NCBI RefSeq assembly: GCF_019924925.1
Contig: NC_067221.1
Coordinates: forward strand, 32,729,956 to 32,793,955
Reading direction: 5' to 3'
DNA: 64,000 bases
From: Ctenopharyngodon idella
Taxonomy: Eukaryota > Chordata > Actinopteri > Cypriniformes > Xenocyprididae
Part shown: positions 11,090-22,026 of the stretch, one piece after another
Position numbering within the stretch: the stretch's first letter is position 1
Layout: each line of letters opens with the position of its first letter
Notes under the pieces: generated by a model
What the model was told of the DNA's origin: nothing
Databases searched by the model: none
Seen by the model: the letters and a program-made list of their open reading frames with translations, nothing else
Program-made: the position numbers and the translations under genes

Positions 11090-11840
11090 CATCTTTGACA
11101 ACTGCTGCTCAAGAGCCCAAAGCACATTCAGTTGGCTTTCAAGAACTCCACCTTTTCTTTTTTGGATTTCCCTTTTAACAGGTCACAGATCTCCATTGTG
11201 TGGTCTATACCACAAAATGAAATTTCCTAACAGCAACTGAGAAAGCGTTGATTGGTCTTTCTTTGAAGTTTAATTTAGTTTAATTACTGGATTGTTCAGT
11301 CTCTGTAGTGACTACTGTGGCAAAACTGCTCCCCCTGCTGGTCATTTTATTGTTGAGTTTTTAAGTTGTTATGTTTTAGGAATTCTTCTATTATCCGCTG
11401 GACTTTGAATTTCTTCAAAAACTGGATCAAGAACGTCTTGTGCTTGTTTCTCAATGCGACGAGATCCCTGAACTCTGGCTTTCGTTTGTCATTTTCTTGT
11501 ATGCTGCAGGTAACAAATCTCCATTTGTCACATAAATTAAAGGCGGTTTAGACACAATGACCTTTATGTTTGCTGCAGTTTACTGCATAATATCTTCATA
11601 TCCATATCTTCACCATAACCAACTTCCTGCATTGTATTGAAGCCACTTCTCAAGAAAAGTGTGCAAGATCTCAAAGCAGGACCATCTTTTGCTCTTATAG
11701 CAGGCCAGTTTAGAGCTTTATCACTAAAGGCAGATGTCGATGACAATGACCGGTGAGTGGAGGAGACTGGAGAGCACACACTTCTTGGATAGTTGGAACA
11801 TGTGAGCAGCAGAGTGGGGAAAAGTTGAGGAAACATAGGA
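11090..11840 (-). pseudogene. BEL/Pao-type gag fragment, decayed
   Basis: In reverse complement the segment reads as a decayed retroelement gag with the layout seen in BEL/Pao elements of fish. It holds ALRSCTLFLRSGFNTMQEVG (near 11640-11700), LPFNL-DKWR and EFRDLV-like segments (near 11440-11545), and a cysteine-bearing EICDLLKGKSKK..VEFLKA segment (near 11120-11200) that corresponds to the zinc-knuckle leader. Several frame changes and stops separate the pieces. The assignment rests on remembered family patterns, so it is moderate. Confidence 0.55.
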
Positions 11841-12329
11841 AGGTAATTGGAGAGTCATACTAACGCTGGAGGTATATGAGGAGATCTCAGGAGTATAAGG
11901 AATCCATGGGAGACAACTTCAGGTAAGTAGATACTTAGATACTTAGATATTTCCCAAATTGTTGTGTTCGGTGAATCATTGTGATTCTGAGTATTATCAC
12001 TAGATGGCAGTAAAACCTAATAAGAAAGCTATGAGATGAAGAAGTTGAGTTTTTTTTTTTTAAATTTATTTATTTATTATTGGACACTATCAATATACAA
12101 ACTTAAGTAGGGAACAGTAATATGCATATGAAAATATACACAAATGACATGTAATTAAATCTCCATTTGTATATATGTGCATATAGACTTATGCTTAGAT
12201 AGGTTCATGTGTATAAAATGAAACAGCATGTTAGTACAATAAAAAAAAGCATAATCTTCAAACATTTAAGGGGGGTTGCAAGGAGAAAAATAATATAAAT
12301 AAATAAAAAATAACATAAAAATAAAATAA
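11841..12329. other. Intergenic, AT-rich, nothing recognised
   Basis: A and T runs with no coding motif. The only note is a weak repeat of TACTTAGATA at 11931-11955. Confidence 0.5.
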
Positions 12330-12572
12330 ATACACTACCAGTCAAAAGTTTTGAAACATTACTATTTTTAATGTTTTAATGTCTCTTATGCTCATTAAGG
12401 CTGCATTTATTTCATAATACAGAAAAAAAAATAATATTGTGAAATATTATTACAATATTTCACAATATTATTGTTTTTTCTGTATTTATTATGAAAAAAA
12501 AAATGAGCATAAGAGACTTTGTTCAAAAACATTAAAAATAGTAATGTTTCCAAACTTTTGACTGGTAGTGTA
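12330..12572. mobile_element. Palindromic mariner-like MITE
   Basis: The whole 240-bp element folds back on itself. The left end is ACACTACCAGTCAAAAG (12331-12347), and the right end has its complement with one or two changes, closing at 12571. Inner arms around GAGCATAAGAGAC and AATATTGTGAAATATT also pair. TA dinucleotides flank both ends, as for Tc1/mariner insertions. Confidence 0.75.
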
Positions 12573-13806
12573 AATAAATCAAATTAAAGCAGAAGTTGAG
12601 TTATTGAGTTGCTGATAATCTGTTCGTTGATGCTTCCTGACATTAGAGACAGATGATAGGATCTATCATTTGCTTCATTCTTTTACATCCTACAACATTA
12701 CAAATTGGCAATGAGGATACCCCGCACTGCAGTTTTGTTTTGCAGTTACTTTCAAAATGTCCATTAACAGTGCTTGCATTTTAATGCATTGTATTTTCAG
12801 GGTTTTATTTTTAGGGTCTGAAATTCAACATGGTTGTATATATGTAATTTCTGGTCCATTTTATTTCACTGTACAAATTCACTTCCACAAATTCAGTGGT
12901 TCAAATTCAGCAGATTAGTCAACACTGCACATCGGTGAACTGTAGGAATGAGTACGGCTCACCAGCAGGTGGTGCAAGCGGGTGTTGACAAAGACCAAAG
13001 CAACAGGTAGAGCAGTGGTTTTAAGTTTTGGGCGTTCATTTTTAGAAATGAACGCCCATGATAAAAATGATCTTCCAAAACTTACTGCCAGATTCTGGAA
13101 GAAATCCAGATTCTGAAATTCTTCAAACAGTGGTATAAGAGAGGGTGGTGCTGGTCCTTCAAGAGTCACTCTCAATCTGTCTGTCTATAAAGCCTATAAA
13201 AAACCAGTATTCATGTATTTTACACTTCAGCGTGTGATTCTCATTAAGTGGGGATTCTTATTAATCTAATTTAAGATCCTGACACATTGCACTTCTGGAG
13301 AATCCAGGTAGTTTGCAATTCTGGAAAATGGTGGCGTTGGAGACTAAAGGATTCCTGATGTTTTCACACTTAATTATTCACCTTAATTCTAATTATTTTG
13401 CAGTTAACATGTCTTTTCTTTTTCACCTGTTTTTGTCTGACCCTGCTGACCCAATGAGCATTTCACTATCCAATGGTCATGCCTTAACTGCAATGTCTAG
13501 TATTACATTAGCACTGCATCCTTCTCATGGGCATTTAATAATTTTTGACTTTTCAGTCTGAGTTAAATCTCTTTTTTGGCTCATTTTGCCTGTAAAAGAA
13601 AACCTGCCTTATAATTATGCACACCTGAATATAAGGCGTTTTTCATTCCCAGCCTTCATGAAAAATTATATATCATTTGTAAATGATTAAATACAAAATT
13701 AATAGTAGTTATTAAGATTGATGTGGTTTGGAATTGGTAAAATGTGCCTGGGAAAAAAATATGATCAGAAAATCAACTTGCATAATAATTATGCATGCAC
13801 TGTAGT
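12573..13806. other. Intergenic, no recognised gene
   Basis: No recognised gene. It contains a perfect 12-bp-stem hairpin at 13030-13057 (GGGCGTTCATTT, loop TTAG). The frame at 13313-13561 is rich in chance hydrophobic codons and has no recognised motif. Two related ATAATTATGCA segments (about 13610 and 13785) may be ends of an older DNA transposon. Confidence 0.45.
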
Positions 13807-14153
13807 GTATCTTGTTTCCCTCTGTCAAAAAATCCACTGAAAATGTTTAAGTTGAGGCAAATTAACTTGCTCTCAAACATGTATTATTAGAATCTATGGG
13901 ATTTTGTTCATTTTAACAGCTACCAAGAGTTTAAATAGGCAGTATCGTAGCTATACGTTACCGCATTGACATCCCTATATCTATGAGATTGAACCATATA
14001 GGGTCTTTAAAATAAAGACTCCAAAAGAAAACTTTCGTAAGAACAAGAATCTAAAATGACATTAAGATATCTTTAACACTTCTTGAATTAAAGACATGTA
14101 AACTTTGGAAAAATGTTTGGTTTTGGCATTTTTAATAGAGGGAAACAAGATAC
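13807..14153. mobile_element. MITE with 17-bp perfect terminal inverted repeats
   Basis: The left end GTATCTTGTTTCCCTCT (13807-13823) and right end AGAGGGAAACAAGATAC (14137-14153) are perfect inverted complements. The 347-bp interior is non-coding. A segment resembling 13965-14095 recurs diverged at about 14285-14405, outside the element. Family not identified. Confidence 0.7.
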
Positions 14154-14840
14154 ATTTCTAGTTTCAATTTGTTCTTCAGACATTCTTTTTTAAACACAAT
14201 AACTATCCACTGTTTAAAAAGTTACCTACATTTGGTTTTTGACCATTAAAAATGGGTAAAATTCAACAGTTTGAACATGGAGTCACATTGGGGTCCCAAT
14301 ATCTATGGGACTGAACTATATAGGGCACTAAAAATGAAGATTATAGAAGAAAAGTTTATTAAGAATGAGAATCTAGAAGAATATTAAGATATCTTGAATA
14401 CTTTTAGAGTTGCAGCTTCCATTATGAGCGCGCCTGCCGCGCGGCTACATTTGAAATAATGAATTTGCGCGCACAAAAGACACGATATGTGAATGGTCCC
14501 TTATAGCATCAAATAACTAACTAAAACCAAACTTATTTAAAAAAAAAAAAAAAAAAAAAAATTGAACTTACATCAGCATGATAAAAACTACATAAAATGG
14601 AAAACAAATCATTTTAAGTGTAGTTTAATTGTTTAGTTTGTCTCATGTCGCATTAAATCACATGGAGAGGGTGGGGTTTATGACCTATACTGGGACCAAC
14701 CACCTTGAGGCGAATGATATGCTTTGGCTTCACTTTTCAGGACTTGTGCTTTACAGTTACATCAGTGACAATAGAATAGGAGTCTGACACCAGACAATAT
14801 TAGTGCAAGTGGTTGATATATTTTGCAAGTAAATGTTTAA
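14154..14840. other. Intergenic with diverged repeat and poly-A run
   Basis: It contains the diverged direct copy of the preceding MITE interior (about 14285-14405), a GC-rich spot at 14428-14448, and a poly-A run at 14538-14561. No coding motif. Confidence 0.5.
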
Positions 14841-15475
14841 GGGGAGACACTACAGGCAAAAACACTGTTTTTTCAGGCACTTGTCAATTTTGAGATTTTG
14901 CGCTTTTTGGCTTTTCTTAGTGTTTTTTCGGACTGGTGAAAAGGAAACATCCAAAATACACTTTTAAGTGTGTATTTTATAGCACTTTATCTATTTACAT
15001 CTGTAGATTTCAATTACAGTAAATATCTTTAAAGGCCGTTTTCTCAATATGAGTTTTTTCTCCTGCTCTGAGTCAGAAACCTCCACTTCAGCAGAACTTA
15101 CATGCACCAAACTTTACAGTTTTATTCCTATCTATATTCTGAAAGTTTTTATAGAGGGATTTGTTAATACATAATTTGCCTGATTTTATACAACATTTTA
15201 TTCCTAAAAAAAATGTGAAAATTATAATATGTCCAAAAAATTAAATGAGAATTTTGAACCTGATGTCATCCAATATTCAGATTTTTGTTCTAGAAATGTA
15301 TGCAAATTAGTGCATATTTAATTAGATAACACCTCATTTGCATATTTAAACATACCATTTTAGAAAACTTGTAATACAAAAATTTTTTGCAATTTTTAAT
15401 GTAATCAATCAGCTGGGGAAGTATGGTGATATCTATTAGTTAATTTTTTACCCTATTCACCTGGGGTGTCTCGCC
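14841..15475. mobile_element. TTAA-flanked MITE, 635 bp
   Basis: The left end GGGGAGACACTACAGG and right end CCTGGGGTGTCTCGCC are inverted complements with a few changes. TTAA lies immediately outside each end (14837-14840 and 15476-15479), the target duplication of Kolobok or piggyBac-type transposition. The interior is non-coding. Confidence 0.7.
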
Positions 15476-16114
15476 TTAATAACTTAATTTTCTACTCATA
15501 AATGTACAAAATAAAAGCAGTTAATTAATATATAAGCCAAATTCTGTTTATAATTCAAAGTGAATGTGATATAGTGCTCATACAAAAATAGTTGCTACGC
15601 TTATTGTTACAACAATAGTTACTACAATTGGACTGTGGTAAATTGACTGCCATAAAAAAATAAAAATTTTAAAAAAAAATCAAGCAAAATTACAGAATGA
15701 TTCTGAAAGCTTTGTTCATTGTTTAAAAACTGTTTGATAACTTTGTTATCTTGAAAGTTAAAGACAACACAGATAAGGGAGATAAAAGAAAGATAAGTAA
15801 TGCACTGCAAGTCTTTGTGGAAATGTATTTAAAGTATACATTTTATACAATCAATTAACAAGAGTTTGTATAGTTATATATATTACAATATGTGTAAATT
15901 CTTCTCATAAGCTGCTGTATAGAAAAATTAAATTAATTAATTAATATAAAATGTCAGGAAAAGTTCATTAATATAATCATAACCATTTTAAAATGGTGTG
16001 GAATGATACAAGAAATTTGGAATGTATAATTAAAAATAGAATCTTAAAAAATAAGTATTTACACTGATTGTAAAATGATTTAAGATCAATCTAACTAAAA
16101 ATGTAAAATCTGAT
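15476..16114. other. helz2: Region 3' of helz2, includes its 3' UTR
   Basis: AT-rich sequence directly downstream of the helz2 stop codon. The 3' UTR must lie here, but I see no strong AATAAA on the minus strand close to the stop, so the transcript end is not fixed. No other gene recognised. Confidence 0.45.
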
Positions 16115-16227
16115 TTAACGGACACTGTGTACTGTTATCTGGTCTGCAGAGACCACACAGCCATGACCTGAATAATGTTTCAGTAGTTTCTTCCACGCTG
16201 GGCTGCAGTTCAGTACCTCCTGGTTAC
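16115..16227 (-). CDS. helz2: helz2 last coding exon 19
   Basis: 113 nt, residues 2755-2791, ending in TAA at 16117-16115. It encodes the NQEVLNCSPAWKKLLKHY tail, which matches the usual end of Upf1-like helicases (W..L..H/Y). Acceptor GCTGTAG. Confidence 0.9.
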
Positions 16228-19200
16228 CTACAGCACAGAATTTAAAAAATATATTAGTATCTTATAATAGTCAATATAGAAAATTAAATTCTTTTGTATA
16301 AAACATTGTGATTTAGGATACTGGGATGTATATTTAGTCATTTGTTAATCATTTAAAATAATTCTTAGATGAATGTAATGTAGGGATTACCCAAAATGCA
16401 TAGCCCTTCCTGTGCTCTTGTGATGCCAACATTGATTTGGTTTTCATCACCCACAAAGCCAATGTGTTTGGAGAGCCATTCCCTTGAAGGCAGAGATTCA
16501 ATCTCCTCGCTGGGGCAGGAGCGAACCATCGACAGAATCACATACCGCCACTCACTACCTGCAGTCACATCATTATAACGCTCCTTGTCATCAGATTTTT
16601 GTATACATGAGAACATGAGAATCTTTTAGGAAAAAAAACTGTAACATTTTACAATAAAGTTTCATTAGTTAAGTACTTTAGTTAACATGAACTAAGAATA
16701 TCTCTACAGCATTTATTAATTAGCTAATGATAATTTCAACATTTATTAATACGTTATTACAGTTTTTTTTTAATTGCTTACACACTAAGTGGTAAAAAAA
16801 AAAAAGGTGAGGCCCACTCAGTGAAACCATTCACTTATATACCAAATCTTGAGACCAAGTCTGCAAAACTCCAGACGGCAAGCGCATTATCTGCTTTACA
16901 CTTTTTGCAAAATGCTAAACGCAGTTCTCTACATTAGACACATCACTCAATCTAACAGCCTTGACACTAACAAACTAACCCTTGCATTGCATTTATTTTG
17001 TAAACATATACTGAATATGCATACAAGTCAAGTTGCCTCTATTTCTATAGCACTTTATACAATACAGATTGTTTCAAAGCAGCTTCACAATACAGTTTTA
17101 CACACAAAATCCTTACTTGTCACACAATTTCTGAAACCTGACACTCAAACACCAGAACCACATTCCAAATCTGCAAAACCATACTAATTATCAGCCTTCG
17201 AGTCATAAAACACTTTTTGCAAAACACAACACATAATTCTCTATGTAACACAAAAATTATTGTTTCTGTCTGTGGGATTACAAATTTAAGAATCTGTTTA
17301 AGATCTGCTGATCCTACATCCTGACATAACCTCACATGAAATATTAAGGTGAAGTATATTGTATTTAACATTTTGAGGTAAAGATAATGACAATTTAAGG
17401 AGATCAAGGCAGGCAGCCCAGGTGTCTGTAACATTAACCTTTTGTCTTCATGCACTTCCTAACCATTTGGCAGGACAAAGCTCAAGATACAGCGGTGCCT
17501 TTGTCTCTATGATAATGTAAAGGTATGGGCTGATACTGTCAGACTGAGTGGATTAGCACCTATGCATTTGAATGACACCGTTATGCTGATTAGATCATGG
17601 CTGGGAAATGTAGGGAATGGGCTGATTCCTGCACTGCATTTGCATGCTTTGTTTAGATTGTCTCCACCTCTGCTCTATGTATCCCTCCCCCTTGAATGTA
17701 TATGAACTACCAAGTACACTGCCTTAGTTGGACTTGGATGACTACAGCGACGCACAGCGCGTTTCTCAATAAAGAGTAACTTCTGCTTGAAAGATATCCC
17801 AACGTCTCCTGGTCTCTGCTTCGACGAGGAAAAAGTTTCCTACAGTTTTGAGCCGTGACCCGGATAGAGCTTCTCACCTCAATCCTGATTGAAACTTCAA
17901 GCACAACAAAGATCTGATCCAAAAGAAGATCCAAGCTGAATTTTCCTGTACACCCAAGGGTTGGTGAGTGATACTCTATCCAAAAGAACCATTAAGACCA
18001 GTACAAAGTTGTTATCCTCTGCGCCGTCAGAGAAGAGTTAACAGACAGCTGTAGGGTTTGGTTAACTAAGTTACCCTCTAAAAATGTTCTTTTAGAGATG
18101 AAGTTTATCCTCTGTTCAGGCAGGGAAGATTAGCATTACGGGCTAATATTGGTTTATCCTCTGTAAAGTTAGGGAAGTTTTATCCTCTGCTTTATAAGGG
18201 AAGGTTGTTTATCCTCTGTATAATCAGGGAAGGTGGTGTGTTAACAGAATAGTAACAGAATAGGAAAGTTACAACTGTTACAGTGTGTAAGCAAGTTGGT
18301 TCTACTCTGCTCACCAGAGAAGGTTGAATATATTACGATGTGTATTAACTAGGTTAACCTCTGCTCTGTCAGGGAAGTGTTGAAGTGTATTGTTGTGCCA
18401 GAAAGACATTACAAAATGTTGAGAAAGAACGCTAGACTAATTCCAACAACTAAGAAAGGTGGACTAGCTACCCCTTTATGGACAGATAGTGAGTTCAAAT
18501 CATTGTTAGGAAAGCACATGGACTCAATAGTGACTGAGTCAGTCAGATTGGATTTGACAAAGAAATTTGGGATTCATCCAGAAAAAGTTTGGTCTATTGA
18601 AGAATGCAAAAAGGTACTTGGTGCTTGTATTCGGAAGAAAAATATGAAGGGCATTATCTGCTGCCACAGAAAATTTACTCTATCCATTGTACAAGAACAA
18701 ATCCAACGTATTGCTAAGTTAGAAAAGCAGAACAAACAGTTGCACACTCGAGTGTCTCGTCTCACTCAGAAGTTGGGCCTTAACAAAGCCTCAACCAAAT
18801 GTGACTCAAAAGACCAACAGTCAGATGAAAGCTATCCTGACTTACAGTCTTTCTGTAGACTAGAGGGCAATAGCAATACTGGATTCATGGATAAAGATGT
18901 AAATGCAGTTGAAGTGTGTGGAAAAAGTTTCCTACATGTCCAACTACGCATGGTTGATGTATTTCTTTTCTTTCGTACTGTGTAGTACTGTATTCACAAC
19001 CACAAATGCTTTCGTATTTACCGTGAATTTTTCAACATCTCTCTGCCAATTACTTTCAATCTTGTACAGAAATGTACATAGGAGCTCATGGAAGAACAGC
19101 TTTAGGTTTTGAATAACTGTGTGTATATTATACAGTTGCAAGAAAAAGTATGTGAACCACTTGCAGAATCTGTGAAAATGTGCAAAATTTTAAAAGTAAG

Positions 19201-21995
19201 AGAGATCATACAAAATGCATGTTATTTTTTATTTAGTACTGTCCCGAGTAAGATATTTTACATAAAAGATGTTTACATATAATCCATAAGACAAAAAAAT
19301 AGCTGAATTTATTAAAATGACCCAGTTCAAAAGTTTGTGAACCATTGATTCTTAATACTGTGTGTGGTTACCTGGATGATCTACGACTGTTTTTTTGTTG
19401 TGTGATGGTTGTTCATGAGTCCCTTGTTTGTCCTGAGCAGTTAAACTAATCTCTGTTCTTCAGAAAAAATCTCCAGGTCCCAAAAATTCTTCAGTTTTCC
19501 ACCATCTTTTGCATATTTGAACCCTTTACAGCAGTGACTGAATGATCTTGAGATCCATCTTTTCACACTGAGGACAACTGAGGGACTCAAACACAGCTAT
19601 TAAAAAAGGTTCAAACATTCACTGATGCTCCAGAAGGAAACACGATGCATTAAGAGTCGGGGGGTGAAAACTTTTGAACAGGATGAAGAGGTCCAAATTT
19701 TTCTTAATTCACTTGAATATCTTTTTTTTTTCATTTAGTACTGCCCTTCGGAAGCAACAGAAGATACTTGCATGTTTCCCGGAAGACAAATTAAATACAA
19801 TTTACCTTGATCTTCAAATTCCAAATGTTTTCACCCCCCATCTATTAATGCATCATGTTTTTTTTCTGGAGCATCAGTGAATGTTTGAACCTTTTTAAAT
19901 AGTTGTGTTTGAGTCCCTCAGTTGTCCTCAGTGTGAAAAGACAGATCTCAAAATCATTCAGTCACTGCTGTAAAGGGTTCAAATATGCAAAAAATGCTGG
20001 AAAACTGAAGAATCTGCAGGACCTGGAGGATTTTTCTGAGGAACAGAGCTCAGTTTAACTGCTCAGGACAAACAAGAGACTCATGAACAACCATCACAAA
20101 ACAAACAAACAGTCGTAGATCATCCAGGTAACCACACACAGCATTAAGAATCAATGGTTCGCATACTTATGAATAGGGTTATTTTAATAAATTCAGCAAT
20201 TTTTGTCTTGTGGATTATATGTAAACATCTTTTATGTAAAATATCTTACTCAGGACAGTACTAAATAAAAAATAACATGCATTTTGTATTATCTCCCTTT
20301 TTTGTTAAAATTATTAACATTTTCACAGATTCTGCAAGTGGTTCACATACTTTTTCTTGCAACCGTATATCCAAAATTAGAATATTATGGCAAAGGTGTT
20401 TGCAACGTAAGACAAACGTTTGCTTTTGAGATTGAGTTTGTAATATTTTGCATGCAGTGCTTCATTTTGCAAGAGATGTGAGGCATTTTGCATTTTGTGT
20501 GTGCAATTCTTGGATTTGTGTGTAAAGTATTGAAAAAAGAAGCAAAGTTTTGAAAATATCTGTAAGCAGTTGAAAAAAAACTGTAGTAACAAATTCAAAT
20601 TCTCCTAAAAAGCAGCTCTAACAAGACAATAGTGTCATTAATTAGCTCAAGTCATTTCAGTGTTGATTCAGTTCAGTTCAATAACTGTAAAATTCATCAA
20701 CTGTGGAACAACTGTGCATACATACTGCATAGACAGTGTATTTATGCACATACCCATATGTGTGAGTGCTATGACAAACTCCTGTACACTCCACTGCACA
20801 CTAAGCAAGCAATAGACATGTGTAGTTTGACTTTTATATGGCTAATCATTTGATGGTTTGTGTGTAGAGTTACTACACAAAAACTATTTTTAGAAGAGTT
20901 AAATTTTCAGAACTTGTGTGTAAGCAATTTAAAAAAAAAGTGTAAAATCAAAATTTATATTTGTTAACATCAGTTAATGCGCTGTGAACTAACATAAACA
21001 AACAATTACCAACTGTATTTTTATTAACATTAACAAAGATTAATAAAAACTGTAACAAATGTATTGCTTATCATTGGTTAATACATTAACTAATGTTAAC
21101 AAATGAGAACTTATTGTAAAGTGACACACTCCCAAACATTTGATAATTCAAAACTATTCAACCAACACCTGTGAAGAGACGGCGCCAACTCCTGCGAGAA
21201 CTTCAGATGACGCAAACTCTGGATCAATATGCACATTCCAAATATTGCTATATATCCTAATTATTGTTTTTTTTATTTTATATATATATATTTATGGGAT
21301 TTTTGTGCCTTTATTTGGAGAGGACAGTAGAGAGCAGACAGGAAAGCATTGGGCAGAAAGAAGGGGACAAGATCGGCAAAGGACCTCAAGACAGGAATCG
21401 AACTCGGGTCGCTGTGAACACATTTGCGCCATATGTCGGTGCACTAACCACTAGGCTATCGGCGCCAACATATCCTAATTATTGTTAACATGTATTCATT
21501 AATTTTACCTTAAATTATTTTGCTAACAGTGACTGTAAATTAAATTGCCTAAATTATTACATTGTTAACTGCGTGATTATATATGTACATTTCTGAAATT
21601 ACATAATTTGGACACAGTCAACTCTGATAACAGATAACTCTAAATTGTAATGTTGACACGCACTCCGTGTAAAGCTGCTTTGAAATGATATGTATCGTGA
21701 AAAGCGCTATACAAATAAATGTGAATTGGATTAAAATAGAACATTAACCTAACAGATGTCATTGGCATTATCAAGTAAAGGAAACAAAAAAAAAATCAGA
21801 GATCTAAATAGAGATGATTTTAGAGTATCACCTTGGCTCTTTGTAATGGTGGTGACAGTGATTCTCTTCATTTGGGAGCCTCTGGACAGTCTTTCTCTGA
21901 TCTGGGCCACCTGTGCGTTATATGGTGACAGAATGGCAATGTCCTCCTGCTTCACACTGCCCACTGATACCAGCTGTCTACAAATCTCAACCTGC

Positions 21996-22026
<31 letters not shown>

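Larger units (their letters stand above)
17516..18936 (+). mobile_element. Endogenous retrovirus-like fragment: LTR, PBS, leader, partial gag
   Basis: A 5' LTR of about 329 bp is followed by a primer-binding site, a hairpin-rich leader and the first about 170 codons of a gag-like frame. Everything else, including pol, env and nearly all of the 3' LTR, is gone. The last 17 bases (18920-18936) are identical to the last 17 bases of the LTR, which suggests a deletion joining gag to the 3' LTR end. The 5' boundary is approximate. Confidence 0.6.
16760..20942. mobile_element. Second TIR element nested in the MITE
   Basis: The left end has CAG, a T run and AATTGCTTACACAC (16760-16785). The right end has GTGTGTAAGCAATT, an A run and GTG (20916-20942), near-complementary over about 26 bp. 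Between them lie reverse-oriented L2-tail sequence, a retrovirus-like fragment and a foldback element. No transposase frame was recognised. Confidence 0.5.
16640..21125. mobile_element. Outer hAT-like MITE, split by later insertions
   Basis: The left part (16640-16759) starts GTAACATTTTACAATAAAG. The right part (20943-21125) ends in the near-complement CTTATTGTAAAGTGACA. Both carry TTAGTTAA/GTTAACATT-rich arms typical of a common fish hAT-like MITE. About 4.2 kb of other elements separate the halves. It sits in the last large helz2 intron. Confidence 0.6.

Noticed and set aside
13938..13951. GGCAGTATCGTAGC, identical to a stretch of U4 snRNA
   Set aside because: Only 14 bases match and the flanks do not follow U4; it lies inside a MITE, so chance or a tiny relic.
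16396..16578. Plus-strand frames over helz2 exons, such as this one and 31638-31895
   Set aside because: They are shadows of the minus-strand coding exons.
17120..17455. 111-codon minus-strand frame
   Set aside because: AT-rich chance frame inside the nested repeats; no motif.
18012..18377. CRISPR-like array
   Set aside because: The repeats are degenerate and irregularly spaced with no unique spacers; this is a vertebrate retroelement leader.
21400..21466. tRNA-like gene with A and B boxes
   Set aside because: The body continues into a SINE tail and is bounded by a 17-bp target duplication, so it is a SINE and not a tRNA gene.
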